Origin: Hippopus hippopus
Lineage: Eukaryota > Mollusca > Bivalvia > Cardiida > Cardiidae
Direction: 5' to 3'
Assembly (NCBI GenBank): GCA_946811185.2
Contig: OX328102.1
Span: 13,207,194-13,271,193, forward strand
Length of the DNA stretch: 64,000 nucleotides
The notes under the pieces are model-generated. The model was not told the origin of the DNA, searched no databases, and saw only the letters and a program-made list of their open reading frames with translations. A program made the position numbers and the translations under genes. Below are positions 10,183 to 20,850 of the stretch, piece by piece (position 1 is the stretch's first letter; the number at the start of each line of letters is the position of its first letter).

Positions 10183-10409
10183 TTAACCCTTTGCCAAAAA
10201 AAATTTTACACTCGTCCGAATTTGAAGCATTTGTAGACGTAAAGTCAAATGTGTCTTGATTGGCGGGATCTGTCTGGAGAAGCTGGTATAAAACATTGTG
10301 TTAAAAAGAGAAAATGCTGGTTACCCGCATTTTCTCCTTTTCACGCAATGTTTTCAAGATCAATCCAGTTTAAGGTGGTTAAAATTCCGAATCGTGTAGT
10401 AAAGTGTTA
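10183..10409 (-). mobile_element. MITE family 'TTTACCA', full copy
   Basis: TTAACCCTTTGCCAAAAAAA at the left, the central palindrome GAGAAAATGCTGGTTACCC / GCATTTTCTCC, and the family's GTTAAAATTCCGAATCGTG end on the right. It lies about 100 bp beyond the 3' end of the Toll-like receptor coding region and may overlap its 3' UTR. Confidence 0.65.
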
Positions 10410-10506
10410 CCATACGAGTGTTCATACTGGTAACGTGTCTCAGTTTATGTTACTGATGCTCTTTGGATACACAACATCCGTGTAATGTAAAAAAAAAAGG
10501 GGGGGA

Positions 10507-12891
10507 CTAGGCTTCAGCCTGACCTCCATTGAGAATTTCCTCCAATTCGAGATCTATAGCGTCCAAATGACCAAGTCTTGTTACTTCATCAGTGCAGTCA
10601 TCTGTGTTAGCCGGAAGTACATTTAAAAATCTTTGAGCTGGAGTTGAAATGTCTTGTTCAATTACTTCCCGATTTCTATTCCTGACATTTGAACTTATTC
10701 GCTTTTGTTTGTGTTGTTTGAGACGCACTATGTCATCTCGTGGATACACCACAGTGAAATTTCCCCCACTATTCTTACCGTTTCCATCGGAAGGAAGTTC
10801 GTATCGTAACTTTGCCATGAACAATCTTTCGCCATTTGTTAACACTGTTTTATCTAACAGTCTGTTTCGCCAAGGGTCTTCTTTTAATTTTTCCTCAACC
10901 AGTTTATCTAACTTTATGTATATAATGCGCCCTGCGTTGGTAATGTTATCAAATGCTTGTCCCTTTTCTGCAATATTAGCTTTACCAGTATCATCATCAG
11001 TTTGCTTCATGGCATTTATCAGATTGTCTTCGGCAATATCAATTTCATTTAATCGCCAGTCGTTCTCAAATATTCCCTCAGACAATATCACAAGTATACG
11101 TTTAGCTTTGCCGACCCATTTTCTGATCTGCTCCTCTTGGGTCCCAGGTTCTGTAAATCTATATGGATTAAGAATTGAGTAACATGGCTTTTTCTTGTTA
11201 AGCTTTACCAGAAATTTCTTCACCCAGCCAATTACATCTGGATCTTCGTCAAAGACCAAGTAAATGTCAACTTCCTTTGTCTCATCCTCATCTATGTCTG
11301 TATATTTATCCCAAGGGTGGAGTCGAAATACCTTATGAAGAATCACTTTAGTGTCATATGGACAGCGATAGACAAACAAACTAATTACTGCAATAGATAT
11401 GACAGCAGCCCCAGCAAAGATCCAGATGATTATAAGGTCAGCTTTAGTACATTCTAGATCTTCTTGTTTCAAACCTTCAATTTGATGAATGCCAGTGTCA
11501 GAATCACAAGTTAATGTGTCTGAACCTCTCGGTTCATTTATAGTTACCCAATCGATGAGCCAAAGAGTATCACAGTCACAATATAGTGGGTTTCCTGTCA
11601 CTTTGACTTCCTCTAAATTGAATTTCTGAATAGAGAACGGTAGAGTTCGAAGTTGGTTGTTTCTCAAGTCGAGGAAAGATAGGTTGGTCATGCGATCAAG
11701 TAAGCTTCCATTTAATGATGTCAGTTTATTATTGGCCAACGATAGATTGTATACTTGAGAAAGATAGTTTGTCTCTTTCACTGATTGTATTTCATTGTCG
11801 TCGAGAAACATTTCAATTTTCGTTCGCTCGGTGTCGGGTATCACTTCGGGAAATTCCGTAAGCCCAGCGCCTCTGCAATCTATATAGAATGTATCATTAT
11901 GGGGTCTGTCCTGGCATAAACAGTTCTCTGGGCAATTATCAGTGCGATTACATACAAAGCTGTACAAAGGAAGATCATGCAGCCAGTCTATACCTCTATA
12001 TTCCTGCGGTGTTTCACAGATATATCTGTATTCATCCACCCTGTTCCAGCGGAAGACAGAGCTTCTGAGATTATCGGCCATGTAGAATAAATTACAGTCA
12101 CAAAAGAAGGGGTTGTTGGTGACATTTAAGTAAAGAGTCAAAAAGAATGAATGAGCGGTTGATCTGTCCAGGTCTTGCTTGTACTGCGTCAGATCCTCCA
12201 CTGGCAACGAGCCTACTTGGTTATATTGTAGCAAAACCTCTGTCTCAAACGGCACACTTAAATTATACACCCATTCAAAATCGTTTGATAATCTTGTTAT
12301 CAAATTGTTTTGCAAATCATATAATCTACTAATGGCATCATTTGCAGTATAAGGACCGATAAAGGGCCATGGATCAAAGGTCCGCAAGGAGTTATGTTGT
12401 AAATTAAAGTACACCAAATTCTCATTTATATGGTTTACAACGCCGGGTTCTACATAGCTGATGTTGTTATGTTCAAAGTGAATCTCCCTCAAGCTATATA
12501 AATGATACGGACCGGCTGTTAACGTCGTGAAGTTGTTGTAACCAAGAAACAAGTATTCCAAAACACTTCCTAACGAACTTAAAGTGTCATTTTGAAGACT
12601 CGATATGGAATTATGAGACAAATCTAAAGTTTTCAACGCGTAGAAAGATAAAAAGTTGATATTTATGTCAGTGATGCTGTTGTGTGATAGGTCTAGGGTA
12701 GTTGTTGATCCTTTATACGAGGAACAGTCATATAGAGATGTAAACGTTTCGGTAGTTACTGATGTTAAACCAACAGAAGACAAATCAATTGTTCCCGTGC
12801 TATTGGAAAATGGGCACGGTTGTGTCCCAGATGCACAAGTCCACAGAACTGTTAGAAACAGACAACTCACAAGCTTTCCTCTCAAATTCAT
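10507..12891 (-). CDS. Toll-like receptor, single coding exon
   Basis: A single open frame of 794 codons encodes a type I membrane receptor of the Toll family, which senses microbial or endogenous ligands at the surface or in endosomes and signals through a cytoplasmic TIR domain. Residue numbers count from the ATG at 12,891. 1-22: signal peptide (hydrophobic VSCLFLTVLWTCA). About 35-250: leucine-rich repeats (LDLSHNSIT, LDLSHNSISSL). About 260-315: first cysteine-rich LRR cap (FFCDCNLFY ... YSFVC). 319-350: LRR N-cap (NCPENCLCQ). 355-433: further repeats. 434-481: second C-cap (LYCDCDTLW ... LEC). About 485-508: transmembrane (IIIWIFAGAAVISIAVISLF). 540-703: TIR domain. 704-794: tail. Two cysteine clusters mark the protostome/Drosophila-Toll arrangement. 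TIR box 1 (VDIYLVFDEDPD) and box 2 (YRFTEPG) are divergent. An in-frame TTG six bases upstream is not a start, because a 3' splice site lies at 12,901. The leucine-rich ectodomain plus TIR makes the identification safe; ligand and pathway branch cannot be told. Confidence 0.93.
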   Translation of the reverse strand: MNLRGKLVSCLFLTVLWTCASGTQPCPFSNSTGTIDLSSVGLTSVTTETFTSLYDCSSYKGSTTTLDLSHNSITDININFLSFYALKTLDLSHNSISSLQNDTLSSLGSVLEYLFLGYNNFTTLTAGPYHLYSLREIHFEHNNISYVEPGVVNHINENLVYFNLQHNSLRTFDPWPFIGPYTANDAISRLYDLQNNLITRLSNDFEWVYNLSVPFETEVLLQYNQVGSLPVEDLTQYKQDLDRSTAHSFFLTLYLNVTNNPFFCDCNLFYMADNLRSSVFRWNRVDEYRYICETPQEYRGIDWLHDLPLYSFVCNRTDNCPENCLCQDRPHNDTFYIDCRGAGLTEFPEVIPDTERTKIEMFLDDNEIQSVKETNYLSQVYNLSLANNKLTSLNGSLLDRMTNLSFLDLRNNQLRTLPFSIQKFNLEEVKVTGNPLYCDCDTLWLIDWVTINEPRGSDTLTCDSDTGIHQIEGLKQEDLECTKADLIIIWIFAGAAVISIAVISLFVYRCPYDTKVILHKVFRLHPWDKYTDIDEDETKEVDIYLVFDEDPDVIGWVKKFLVKLNKKKPCYSILNPYRFTEPGTQEEQIRKWVGKAKRILVILSEGIFENDWRLNEIDIAEDNLINAMKQTDDDTGKANIAEKGQAFDNITNAGRIIYIKLDKLVEEKLKEDPWRNRLLDKTVLTNGERLFMAKLRYELPSDGNGKNSGGNFTVVYPRDDIVRLKQHKQKRISSNVRNRNREVIEQDISTPAQRFLNVLPANTDDCTDEVTRLGHLDAIDLELEEILNGGQAEA

Positions 12892-12900
12892 CTCCAAGCT

Positions 12901-12925
12901 CTGAAAAGGAAAAGAAAACTAAAGT
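12901..12925 (-). promoter_or_regulatory. 3' splice site just upstream of the TLR start
   Basis: The minus strand reads AGTTTTCTTTTCCTTTTCAG, a strong pyrimidine tract plus CAG, ending 9 bases before the ATG at 12,891. The coding exon is thus probably preceded by an intron in the 5' UTR. The promoter would lie further right, and the MITE and repeat copies at 12.9-13.5 kb would be intronic. Confidence 0.65.
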
Positions 12926-12943
12926 ACTCTGGGAACGGTTACT

Positions 12944-13035
12944 TAATCCTTTACCACATGATCCCCAGTTTTAACGACCCTGCAAAAAAAAGTCTTAGAA
13001 AACGTCGTGAGAAAAGGAGAAAATGCTGGTAACCA
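12944..13035 (+). mobile_element. MITE family 'TTTACCA', half copy broken at the axis
   Basis: AATCCTTTACCACATGATCC through GAGAAAATGCTGGTAACC, then directly into the 'AGCTCACTTGAGC' repeat. The break is at the palindrome centre. Confidence 0.6.
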
Positions 13036-13520
13036 AAATTTCGCGAACAAGTTTTCAAAAGGGGCACCTAAGGAAGATTTCTGTGAAATTTTAAAATCTA
13101 ACGAGTGGTTTAAGAGAAGAAGAATTTCAAAGAATTTCTTTAAGTTCATACAGTGCAAAGAGCCCTCCCACCACGGCCATGTTTTTCGACGGATCAAACT
13201 TTTGCAAACAATTTTTGAAAAGGGTCACCCAAGGAACATTTCTGTGAAATTATTTCAAAATCGTTCCAGCGGTTTCAGAGGAGAAGACTTTTAAAGAATT
13301 TCTTAGAAAATTCCATTTGGTTGCCATGGCAACCAGAATTTTTGATGGAATCAAATTCTGTGAACAACTTTTAAAGAGGACCTCCCAAGGAACATTCCAG
13401 CCAAGTTTGGTCTAAATTGGCTCAGCGGTTTAGGAGAAGAAGATGTTTAAATAATTGATGACGACGGACACAACGTGATCCTAAGAGCTCCCCTTGAGCA
13501 CGTTGTGCCCAGGTGAGCTA
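13036..13520 (-). repeat. 'AGCTCACTTGAGC' repeat, minus-strand copy
   Basis: Contains the TTTCTGTGAAATT units twice, GGTTGCCATGGCAACC, and ends GGGCACAACGTGCTC / AGGTGAGCTAAAA in reverse. Same family as 3,845-4,433. Probably intronic to the TLR transcript. Confidence 0.65.
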
Positions 13521-13864
13521 AAAAGGCAAACCTCCGACTGGCCAATTAGTACCAAATAAAGTTATAGTTAACCAAACTTGGCACAAAACCCTGTAATTAC
13601 TTGGTACTATACAACCTAAGAAATGTTTTTAAAAAAATGGCTGAAAACCGAAATGATCTATGCCTGCAATAAGTCGTTTTAAATATACATGTACCACGAG
13701 GACTGGTCAGACAGGTGCAAGTAAATAGACAAAACAGGTATTTGTTAAATTAACCATGAACGAATGGAACTTAATTCTATGATTTTTTATGTTTCAGAAA
13801 ATCATTCTGGTTGAGTGAACGAAAATACACAATCTGTTTTAGACATGTTTTAGATTAAACCATA

Positions 13865-13990
13865 AGGCTGTTAAGCGCGACTCACTGATCTTTTGCAGAT
13901 AGTGTAGATTAAGATAAGACTGCACAGAACATGCAATCCGATCTTGGATCTACTCTGTCCGATAACGAGATACATTTCTCCAAAAGCAGG
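13865..13990 (+). mobile_element. palindromic MITE ('GACAGTGTAGATC' family)
   Basis: GGCTGTTAAGCGCGACTCAC, then the arm AGATTAAGATAAGACTGCAC and its inverse GTGCAATCCGATCTTGGATC. The family palindrome is recognisable though mutated. Confidence 0.6.
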
Positions 13991-14090
13991 TTTTAAGTAG
14001 CATTGATCGAGTTTTTACTACCGGCTTCAAAGTTTAACTTATATAGCGGAATAAGAGTTAAAAAAAAGACATTTTGTGTCCAATTGTCAA

Positions 14091-14322
14091 ATGTTGAACC
14101 GTTTACCACACAAACGAGAGTTTTTAGGACCTTGACGAGGAAGGCTTTGGGAAACATTGCGGGAAAAGGAGATAATGCTGGTTTCCAGCATTTTCTCCTT
14201 TTCCCACAATGTTTTCTATCCGTCCAAAGGGCAATTTCAGCTTTGAGCCACGTTTAATTTGTCTACAAATGCTTTAAATTCGGACCAGTCTAAAATTAGG
14301 CCGTTCGGTTAAGAGTTAAAGT
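14091..14322 (+). mobile_element. MITE family 'TTTACCA', full copy
   Basis: TTGAACCGTTTACCACACAA ... ACATTGCGGGAAAAGGAG, palindrome AATGCTGGTTTCCAGCATTT, CTCCTTTTCCCACAATG ... AATTCGGACCAGTCTAAAAT, ending GGTTAAGAGTTAAAG. One of the best copies in the window. Confidence 0.75.
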
Positions 14323-14409
14323 GCTTTCGTGTCTCAATGCCCGTGGTTTACTTAACCCGATATAGGTATTGACAGAACCCGATATAGGTACTGACACTGA
14401 TTAATTGAA

Positions 14410-14480
14410 TGGTGTTTAACGCCGCTTTCAACATTATCTCGGTCATATCACGGCGACAGCTCACATATTCATAAATCTCT
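14410..14480 (+). repeat. SINE-like fragment
   Basis: GTTTAACGCCGCTTTCAACA, then CGGTCATATCACGGCGACAG, matches the fragment at 561-640. Confidence 0.4.
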
Positions 14481-15086
14481 ATAATATTCATAAATTTCTC
14501 TCTCCCTCTCTTTTCTCATCTTCGCGTGTTTGCTTGACGTAGGTCTACGACGAAGGCAGTTTTGATAGTAGGCTATGTTGCAATTAACATTCGACTACTT
14601 TAGGTCTATTCCCTAAAATGGTCATCAATTCATCAAATCCGTAAATGTTCGTAAATATCGAGATTGACGTATGGTGTTTGCCGAAAGGGGTCGCACAAAA
14701 TTATTTTTGATTTCATTTTGACCGAGATTTATGTTTTGTTATTTTCTTTGTATGTTTTGAGTGTTTTAATCTTTACAGAATTTTAAGATGAACACGTTTA
14801 CGTCAACTCATAAATACAGTACAAAACAGTATTTTATTTGCCTTCAATGTATAACGTTACATGATTATTAAACGCGAAATACAGGGTAAAGTTAACAAAA
14901 AGTATGGCGAAAATAGCAGTTTGGATAGTATAGACTAAGATCAGACTGCTAAAAGCGTGGAGTCTTGTATGATGTACACTGTCCGGGACAGTATATTGAA
15001 TGTCACTTTAGCTTAAAAAACATTCCATTTGCTATGTTGTAGTATTTTCTGCTGAAGAAAATGTTGGTTTACAAAGCAGTATATGA

Positions 15087-15317
15087 GTTAACCCTTTACA
15101 AAACAGTCCAGTGTTATAACGACATTGAGGAAAAAGGCTTTTGACAACATTGTTGGTAAAGGAGAAATACATCTTTACATTTTCTCCTCTTACAACGATA
15201 TTTCTACCATTCGAGCAAAGAAAGAAAAATCCCATCATATGAGTCCCATTTCATTTGTCGTCTGCAAATGCTTTCAATATGGACCAGTCTAAATGCTGGT
15301 GTCTGGTAAAGAGTTGA
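15087..15317 (+). mobile_element. MITE family 'TTTACCA', full copy
   Basis: GTTAACCCTTTACAAAACAG ... GACAACATTGTTGGTAAAGG, a degraded centre, TTTTCTCCTCTTACAACGAT ... GGACCAGTCTAAATGCTGGT, ending GGTAAAGAGTTGATTC. Confidence 0.65.
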
Positions 15318-15602
15318 TTCCACACAGACATACCTCTTTAATATCCACCTACAGTATCCAGTACTATTTTGTACGTCTGAAAGCTTTAAATAATGAAATA
15401 TACAGTACGACACCTCGGTTATATAACCCGTTCCGCGCTACTCCTCATTGGTCGCCAGGATTGGTTTTTCCCATATTTTTTGTGGACGTCTATCTTCTCA
15501 CGATAATCGATATTCAAGCGCCAATAACAGGTGAGAACGCGGAAGAGTAACTGAAATGACAGAGTTCAATAGTAAACGAGTTTACCTTTTCAAAAGAAAT
15601 TT

Positions 15603-15820
15603 CAACCCTTATTCAAACAAACCCGTGATTTTTAGGAAACTTAGGATGAGGGCTTTTGAAAACATTGTGGGAAAGGACAAAATACATGTAATCAGCATGT
15701 TCTACCTTTTCCACATTGTTTCCTTCCCTTCCAATCGTTTGAGCCATACTTGGCTTATCGTCTGCCAACGCTTTCATTACTATATAAGTCGAAAATTCTT
15801 CAATCGGGTAAAAACTTAAA
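15603..15820 (+). mobile_element. MITE family 'TTTACCA', copy
   Basis: CAACCCTTATTCAAACAAAC ... GAAAACATTGTGGGAAAGGA ... TCTACCTTTTCCACATTGTT ... CAATCGGGTAAAAACTTAA. Confidence 0.6.
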
Positions 15821-15944
15821 TGGCAGAAAATCTATTACATACTCATTGCTTAACCCTTAACCTGCTTAATAAATGAAATTAAACTTTCAAGCTGATAGTA
15901 AAAAGCCCGAATGATGCTATTTCTAATCTATTTTTTTTTTTTTT

Positions 15945-16055
15945 TAAATCTCCTTATCGGACAGTGTACATCCAAGATCAGACTGCACGTCCTGTGCAGC
16001 CTGATCTTGATCTACACTGTCCGTGAAAGGTCAGTGAGTCGCACAGTTCTGGTAT
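15945..16055 (-). mobile_element. palindromic MITE ('GACAGTGTAGATC' family)
   Basis: TTATCGGACAGTGTACATCC, AAGATCAGACTGCACG / TGTGCAGCCTGATCTTGATC, TACACTGTCCGTGAAAGGTC and AGTGAGTCGCAC. The arms pair over about 40 bases. Confidence 0.7.
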
Positions 16056-16479
16056 TCTGGTGCTGCTGTCAAGAGAGAGCCAGAAGCCGCCATGTCACTC
16101 ATTCATATATTTGTCATGTTAAGGGTGCAAATAAAGATAATTTAACATTTTCGTTCAGCTTTATTCGTTCAACTTTTTCAAGCAAAATTGGACTGATGCA
16201 GGGGTAGAAATCTTAAAAAGGCACACAGGGACCTTGCATGAAATACAAAACGAGACAAAACATGACAACCTGGAAAAACCGAAAATAGTTCCATTGTGTT
16301 GATCGAAAAATAGCATGACGTTTTTCTCGTCACATGACCCGATTTCGACAAATCAAAAAAACGGCTTGTATAATGAATGCAATTATTACGACTACGAGTA
16401 AGTATATCTAGGCCTAATATTTCTCAATTTTTATGCACGGAATTCTGTCATGCGTTTTATATTATTAACAATAGAGCTC

Positions 16480-16770
16480 CGCCAAAAGTAAACAAAGTGG
16501 GTTTTAAAATGCATTTAAATTTACAGTATATCATACCACTTTTAAAAAAGTATGGAAATCATTGTGAAGATAACAATCTGTTATTTATAGTCGGTCCAAG
16601 TGTTAGTTGCTGACAGAGAATGTCATTAATTTCAAAACTTGGTTAAAAGTTGCTAGGTCACTCCATCTTGTTGTTTACTTTTGCCTAAAAAAAAAAATCT
16701 GCCAGCGACTAATACTTGGACCGACCACGCAGATTGTCATCTTCACAATATTTTCCATACTTTAAATGGC
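16480..16770. mobile_element. foldback element
   Basis: Inverted arms: GTATGGAAATCATTGTGAAG ... GTCGGTCCAAGTGTTAG (16,547-16,617) against CTAATACTTGGACCGACC ... CTTCACAATATTTTCCATAC (16,698-16,765). A second nested pair is GCCAAAAGTAAACAA (about 16,482) and TTGTTTACTTTTGCC (about 16,671). No coding frame. Confidence 0.6.
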
Positions 16771-17627
16771 ATGATTTAAATTGTTTTGGTTGCTGTTGGG
16801 CCTTTAATGAATACTACAAGATACATTTAGCTGTCACTCACCATATTGGCGTTGCCTGCTGTCTATTGAGACAATGTAAACAACAATTCAGGTGCAAAAA
16901 ATAATCTTGATAGATCCACGAATAGTAATAAACCTGTTCATTAAAAATCTGAAAAAAAAAAAAACCATGAAATGCACGTGGGTGCCGCCAGTCAGCTGAA
17001 ATCTCTTTTCAACTGGACACTCCAGGTTGAAAAAGGGCATTTGTGAGTCAAAAATACTCCAGACTTGCCCGCCCTGATTGTGTAAGTTCCTCTGTTGAAA
17101 TTTTGTAAATATCGGGTAATTGAAGTAACAATATAGCGATACGAGAAAATTTGATGTATACTGTTTTTTGCAGAATGACCATGGGTACACAGACAACGGC
17201 AAGGCTATGAAAACACCTCCACTTCCGTGGAAAACAACCGAGTTAAAAATAAACTTAGATCTATACATTGCAGTTATATTTTTTGTTTTGTTTTGCACCG
17301 TGAACCCTTTCTATTGTGTTAGTAAAATATTGACAACTTAGCGTGCAAAAAAAAAAAGCAATCAATATCGCCAAATTAGTAAATTGCGATACTATCGCGA
17401 TAAAATGAAGTGGCGAAATGGTATTTCTTATTATTCCAACGCTCTTTCATTCAATGAACAATGACAACATTGGTGCTTTTGAAATTGCTTTCTAAAAGAA
17501 ATTGCTCCTTTTCACACATGACCACGTTTTAAAGGAAGCAATGACCTCTCATATCAAAAGTTCTCAGTCAAATTTCTGTCCATGAGCGGGAACAACCTTT
17601 TGAACAATTTCACAGGGCGAGCCCTGA

Positions 17628-17812
17628 GTTCGTATTCACCAACCATTCTTACCTTCATTCTGAGTCAAGTTCTAGATTTAAGAAAGTAACACAACTTGTT
17701 AGTTGCTGGACCATTTGATTTCGACAACTAGAAATTTTATCACTTTCAAATTTAGAATATTCTTGAGAAGAACGCTAAGAATTTTGTGAAGAATGGTCGG
17801 TGAATACGCACC
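17628..17812. mobile_element. MITE with 'CGTATTCACCRACCATTCTT' ends
   Basis: TTCGTATTCACCAACCATTC at the left, inverted as GAATGGTCGGTGAATACGCA at the right, 185 bp apart. A C homopolymer follows at 17,811-17,822. A diverged second copy is at about 28,075-28,250. Confidence 0.65.
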
Positions 17813-18139
17813 CCCCCCCCCCGGCTGGTTGCAATCATCGACAGTAAATGACGTAAGTTGTGTCTCTAACTTGTTCTAAAATAGATGTAAAATAAAAAAT
17901 TAATGTTTAATATCAGAAATTTCGTTCAACCAAAAATATATGAACGACTCTTGAATCCCTGTTTTCAACAAAACAACATTACATTTAACAAAAAGCAGTT
18001 GTAGTCTTCCTTGCACTCGTTTGTACATGCGAGTCATACATCCCAAGGATGTTGAAGACATTGCATGCCCTTCGAAAAGACGAATGTATTTAAATACTTT
18101 TCCAGTAATTAAGCAATTTCCATGCGCTACCGACAAGAA

Positions 18140-18178
18140 ACAAGAGGGCCATGATGGCCCTGTATTGCTCCTCTGGCC
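18140..18178 (-). repeat. terminal fragment of the 'AGCTCACTTGAGC' repeat
   Basis: CAAGAGGGCCATGATGGCCC, then TGTATTGCTCC, is the inverse of the terminus at 4,400-4,433. Confidence 0.6.
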
Positions 18179-18181
18179 TTT

Positions 18182-18300
18182 AAACCCTTTACCACAAGAT
18201 CCGAGTTTTAATGACCCTAAAAGAGAGGGCTTTTGAAACAACTGTAAGTAAAGAAGAAAATGTTGTCTACAACGGCTTTTAATTTGGTCAAGTCAAAAAG
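18182..18300 (+). mobile_element. MITE family 'TTTACCA', partial copy
   Basis: AACCCTTTACCACAAGATCC, GAGTTTTAATGACCC, GGCTTTTGAAACAACTGTAA; the centre and much of the second half are lost. Confidence 0.55.
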
Positions 18301-18654
18301 ATATTACAGAGTAAAATAAATGTATAATGCACTTAATTGGCATGGACAGAAACATACAGCATAAAAAGTCTGCTAGTCTTAAGCTACAAAGAAAAAATAC
18401 CCCCCCCCCACACACACGCACTCAAAAAGTCCTATCTTTTTCCAATGCCAAGATAATGTCAGTGAATACATGCAGGTTTTGTCAGTGGCATGAAAGGTAA
18501 AGTTCTGGAACAAAAAACTGAACGACAGAAACCTTACTTTATGTTAGATTTTCCACTCATCTGACCATAACTATTGGCATCAAAATATATCACTGTTCCT
18601 AAAAACTGAACATGTTCTTCCCAAAAATCTTGAATACCTAACATCAATCATGTA

Positions 18655-19130
18655 ATAATACAGTTTGATAATCAAGGGAAGCCAATAGTAACAAACTATG
18701 TTTCTCAACAGGAGTTATTTCCCTTGATTACTGTATAAAATTTAAGTCACTGTATCAGCCCATGTTAAACTTGTGACCCCCGGGGCAGGGCCAATTTCGA
18801 CCCCAGGGCTATAAATTCAAGGAATTTTGTAGAGGTCTATTAGATGAAGCTACAAGATAAATTTGGTGGCCCTAGGTTCCATGGTTTCAGACAAGAAGAT
18901 CTTCAATATTTTTCAGTTTTGTTGCCATGACAACAAGAGTTTATAATGGAATCAAATTTTTTGAAAGAAAATTGAAGGAGGACCATAGCAAGATTATTTC
19001 TGTGAAGTTTCATGCAAATTTGACGGGTAGTTTATGAGAAGTTGTTTGAAATAAAAGTTAAGGCACGCACCCACGCACGGACACCGGGCCATGCCATAAG
19101 CCCACTGACCTTCGACCAGTTGAGCTAAAA
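18655..19130 (-). repeat. 'GCTCCACTGGCC' repeat, minus-strand copy
   Basis: AATCAAGGGAAGCCAATAG, CAGCCCATGTTAAACTTGTG, a GACCCCAGGGCTATAAATTC unit, GTTGCCATGACAACAAGAG and GGGCCATGCCATAAGCCC, all in reverse order to 2,343-3,750. It has one tandem unit instead of about five. Confidence 0.65.
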
Positions 19131-19256
19131 CCGGAAATTAAAATACAGTGATATCGCAATTCCTGTATATCAGGTTCCATACATGTCAGAAAAGCTAGCT
19201 GGGGTTTGAATACGGGAGTGTCGTACACCACCGGCAAGAAAAATGGGATATAATAG

Positions 19257-20376
19257 TACGGTCACAAATCAGTAAATGCCGCCTGCCGGCGTGGTAACTG
19301 CCAGTTTTCACTCAAATTCGGCCGGTGGCAGCTCGGTGGCAGGCACAATCGGCAGGCGGCATTTTAGACGCCGCTGAAGTTTTAAGAAAAAGTTAAAATT
19401 CTGTCTGCCACCGGCCGATTTTTTCCAATTGTGCCTGTCGTCAGGGCGCCGGCCGGGCGCATTTCGTAGTCGCGCGGTGGCTATCAAGCGGCAGACGGGC
19501 TGCAGCGCGATTTTTACTCGATCGTGGGGTTCGAGGGCCTTCAAACTTCGGCCGGCGATCGGTAGGAACTAACTGCCACTCTCCAGCATGCGGCCTGCTG
19601 CCGTTATGCTACCGATATGCCACCGTACGATTTCAAAATATCTGCCGGCAGCAGGGCGGGGATTGAAAAGCAGCTAGGAGGCGACTGTCGGTGTTGGTAG
19701 ATGGCAGGACGGCGATCTGCCTAGTGCAGACTCCCGGGCCCCTGAAAATAAATCCTAGGCCATCCATCATACAAAATAGTCGTCATGGCGATTCTGATAG
19801 CACCAGAGCGACTCAGAGACTTGCGTATTGCTGGGGCTTGGGCTCTGGTCTCTTGTGCTTCGGTGCTGGCGCCTTGTCCTTCCCCTTGCCGCTGCCTTTA
19901 GCGGGCAACTTGTGGAAGGTAAAATTTCTTAAAAATTAGATCTATTTATCTTGTGGTTGATAGTAATAATGAACACTTTGTAGTGATACGAGAGCAACCT
20001 AGATTTATATATCCCCCGTAAACCAGCCTGCCGCCGTCAGATTATCGGGCGGGCGCCGGCCGGTGGCAGTTCGAACGCCCGATCGCCGGCCGGTGTCAGG
20101 TGTAAATGGCCGGTGTCCGCCGGGTGGGGGGGCAGGTAAAATCTGACGGCTGCCGGCCTGTCGCCTAACTGCCACCGGCCGACACCCTGATGACGTTCCA
20201 CACCCTCGAACTTAAGAAACTGCCTGGCGCCGCGGGGAACCCGTCAGGCGGCCTTTTACTGGCAGTTATTTATGACCACTCGCACCGATTTGTAAAAAAT
20301 CTGCCGGCGGCATGTAACTTTAAGAATCCACCGATGTCTAAAAATCGGCAGGCGGCAGTTTCACATTGTGACCGTA
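19257..20376. mobile_element. GC-rich TIR element inside the satellite
   Basis: Left end TACGGTCACAAATCAGTAAA then TGCCGCCTGCCGG; right end the inverse (GGCAGGCGGCAGTTTCACA, TTGTGACCGTA). TA on each side fits a TA target duplication, and the satellite monomer reads across the site when the element is ignored. The interior is strikingly GC-rich, full of CCGGC / GCCGG words, against AT-rich surroundings. No transposase seen; 19,813-19,911 may be a captured gene fragment. Confidence 0.7.
19813..19911 (-). pseudogene. lysine/proline/alanine-rich exon-like fragment
   Basis: The minus strand has a splice-acceptor-like ATTTTACCTTCCACAAG. The 33-codon frame (KLPAKGSGKGKDKAPAPKHK, then RPEPKPQQ) ends at TGA 19,813. 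The composition resembles tails of basic chromatin or ribosomal-type proteins but is too short to name. Its place inside a GC-rich transposon suggests a captured terminal exon. Chance in GC-rich DNA cannot be excluded. Confidence 0.25.
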
Positions 20377-20850
20377 GTGTTACAGTGCAGAGGATCGCAC
20401 TTCTGTATATCCAGGTCCATGCGGTATCAGCACGATGTCCTGGATATCGGAGTTCAGTAATATTTCGACATCCCTGTGTACCATAGGCACAAATAACAGT
20501 GAGATCCTGCCGTCGCTGTATATTGAGTTTCCTATGTCACACAAGATAGCCGGGCTATTGATCTAAAGTAGACTATCTTTCCCGGATATCATCGAAAATC
20601 ACGAGATCGAAGTACAGTGAATACCTTTTCATCAAGTTCTGTGCGTACGTGTCAGACAAAATAGCCGTAATAACGAAGTACCACGTTTAGCATAATCTCG
20701 CAAACCCTGTATATCGCGTTCGATGCGCCACTAGCAAGACAGGCTCATTGAAGTACAGTGAGATCGCCATACCTGTGTATTGGCGACAGCCAGAATATTG
20801 AGGTAAAATTAGATTGCGACATACGTGTATAATTATCACCGACAAGACTA

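Noticed and set aside
10649..11182. 177-codon plus-strand frame opposite the TLR
   Set aside because: Antisense shadow of the TIR-encoding part; no domain or composition of its own.
12892..12897. Start of the TLR at 12,897
   Set aside because: That codon is TTG; the first ATG in frame is at 12,891 and lies just behind a splice acceptor.
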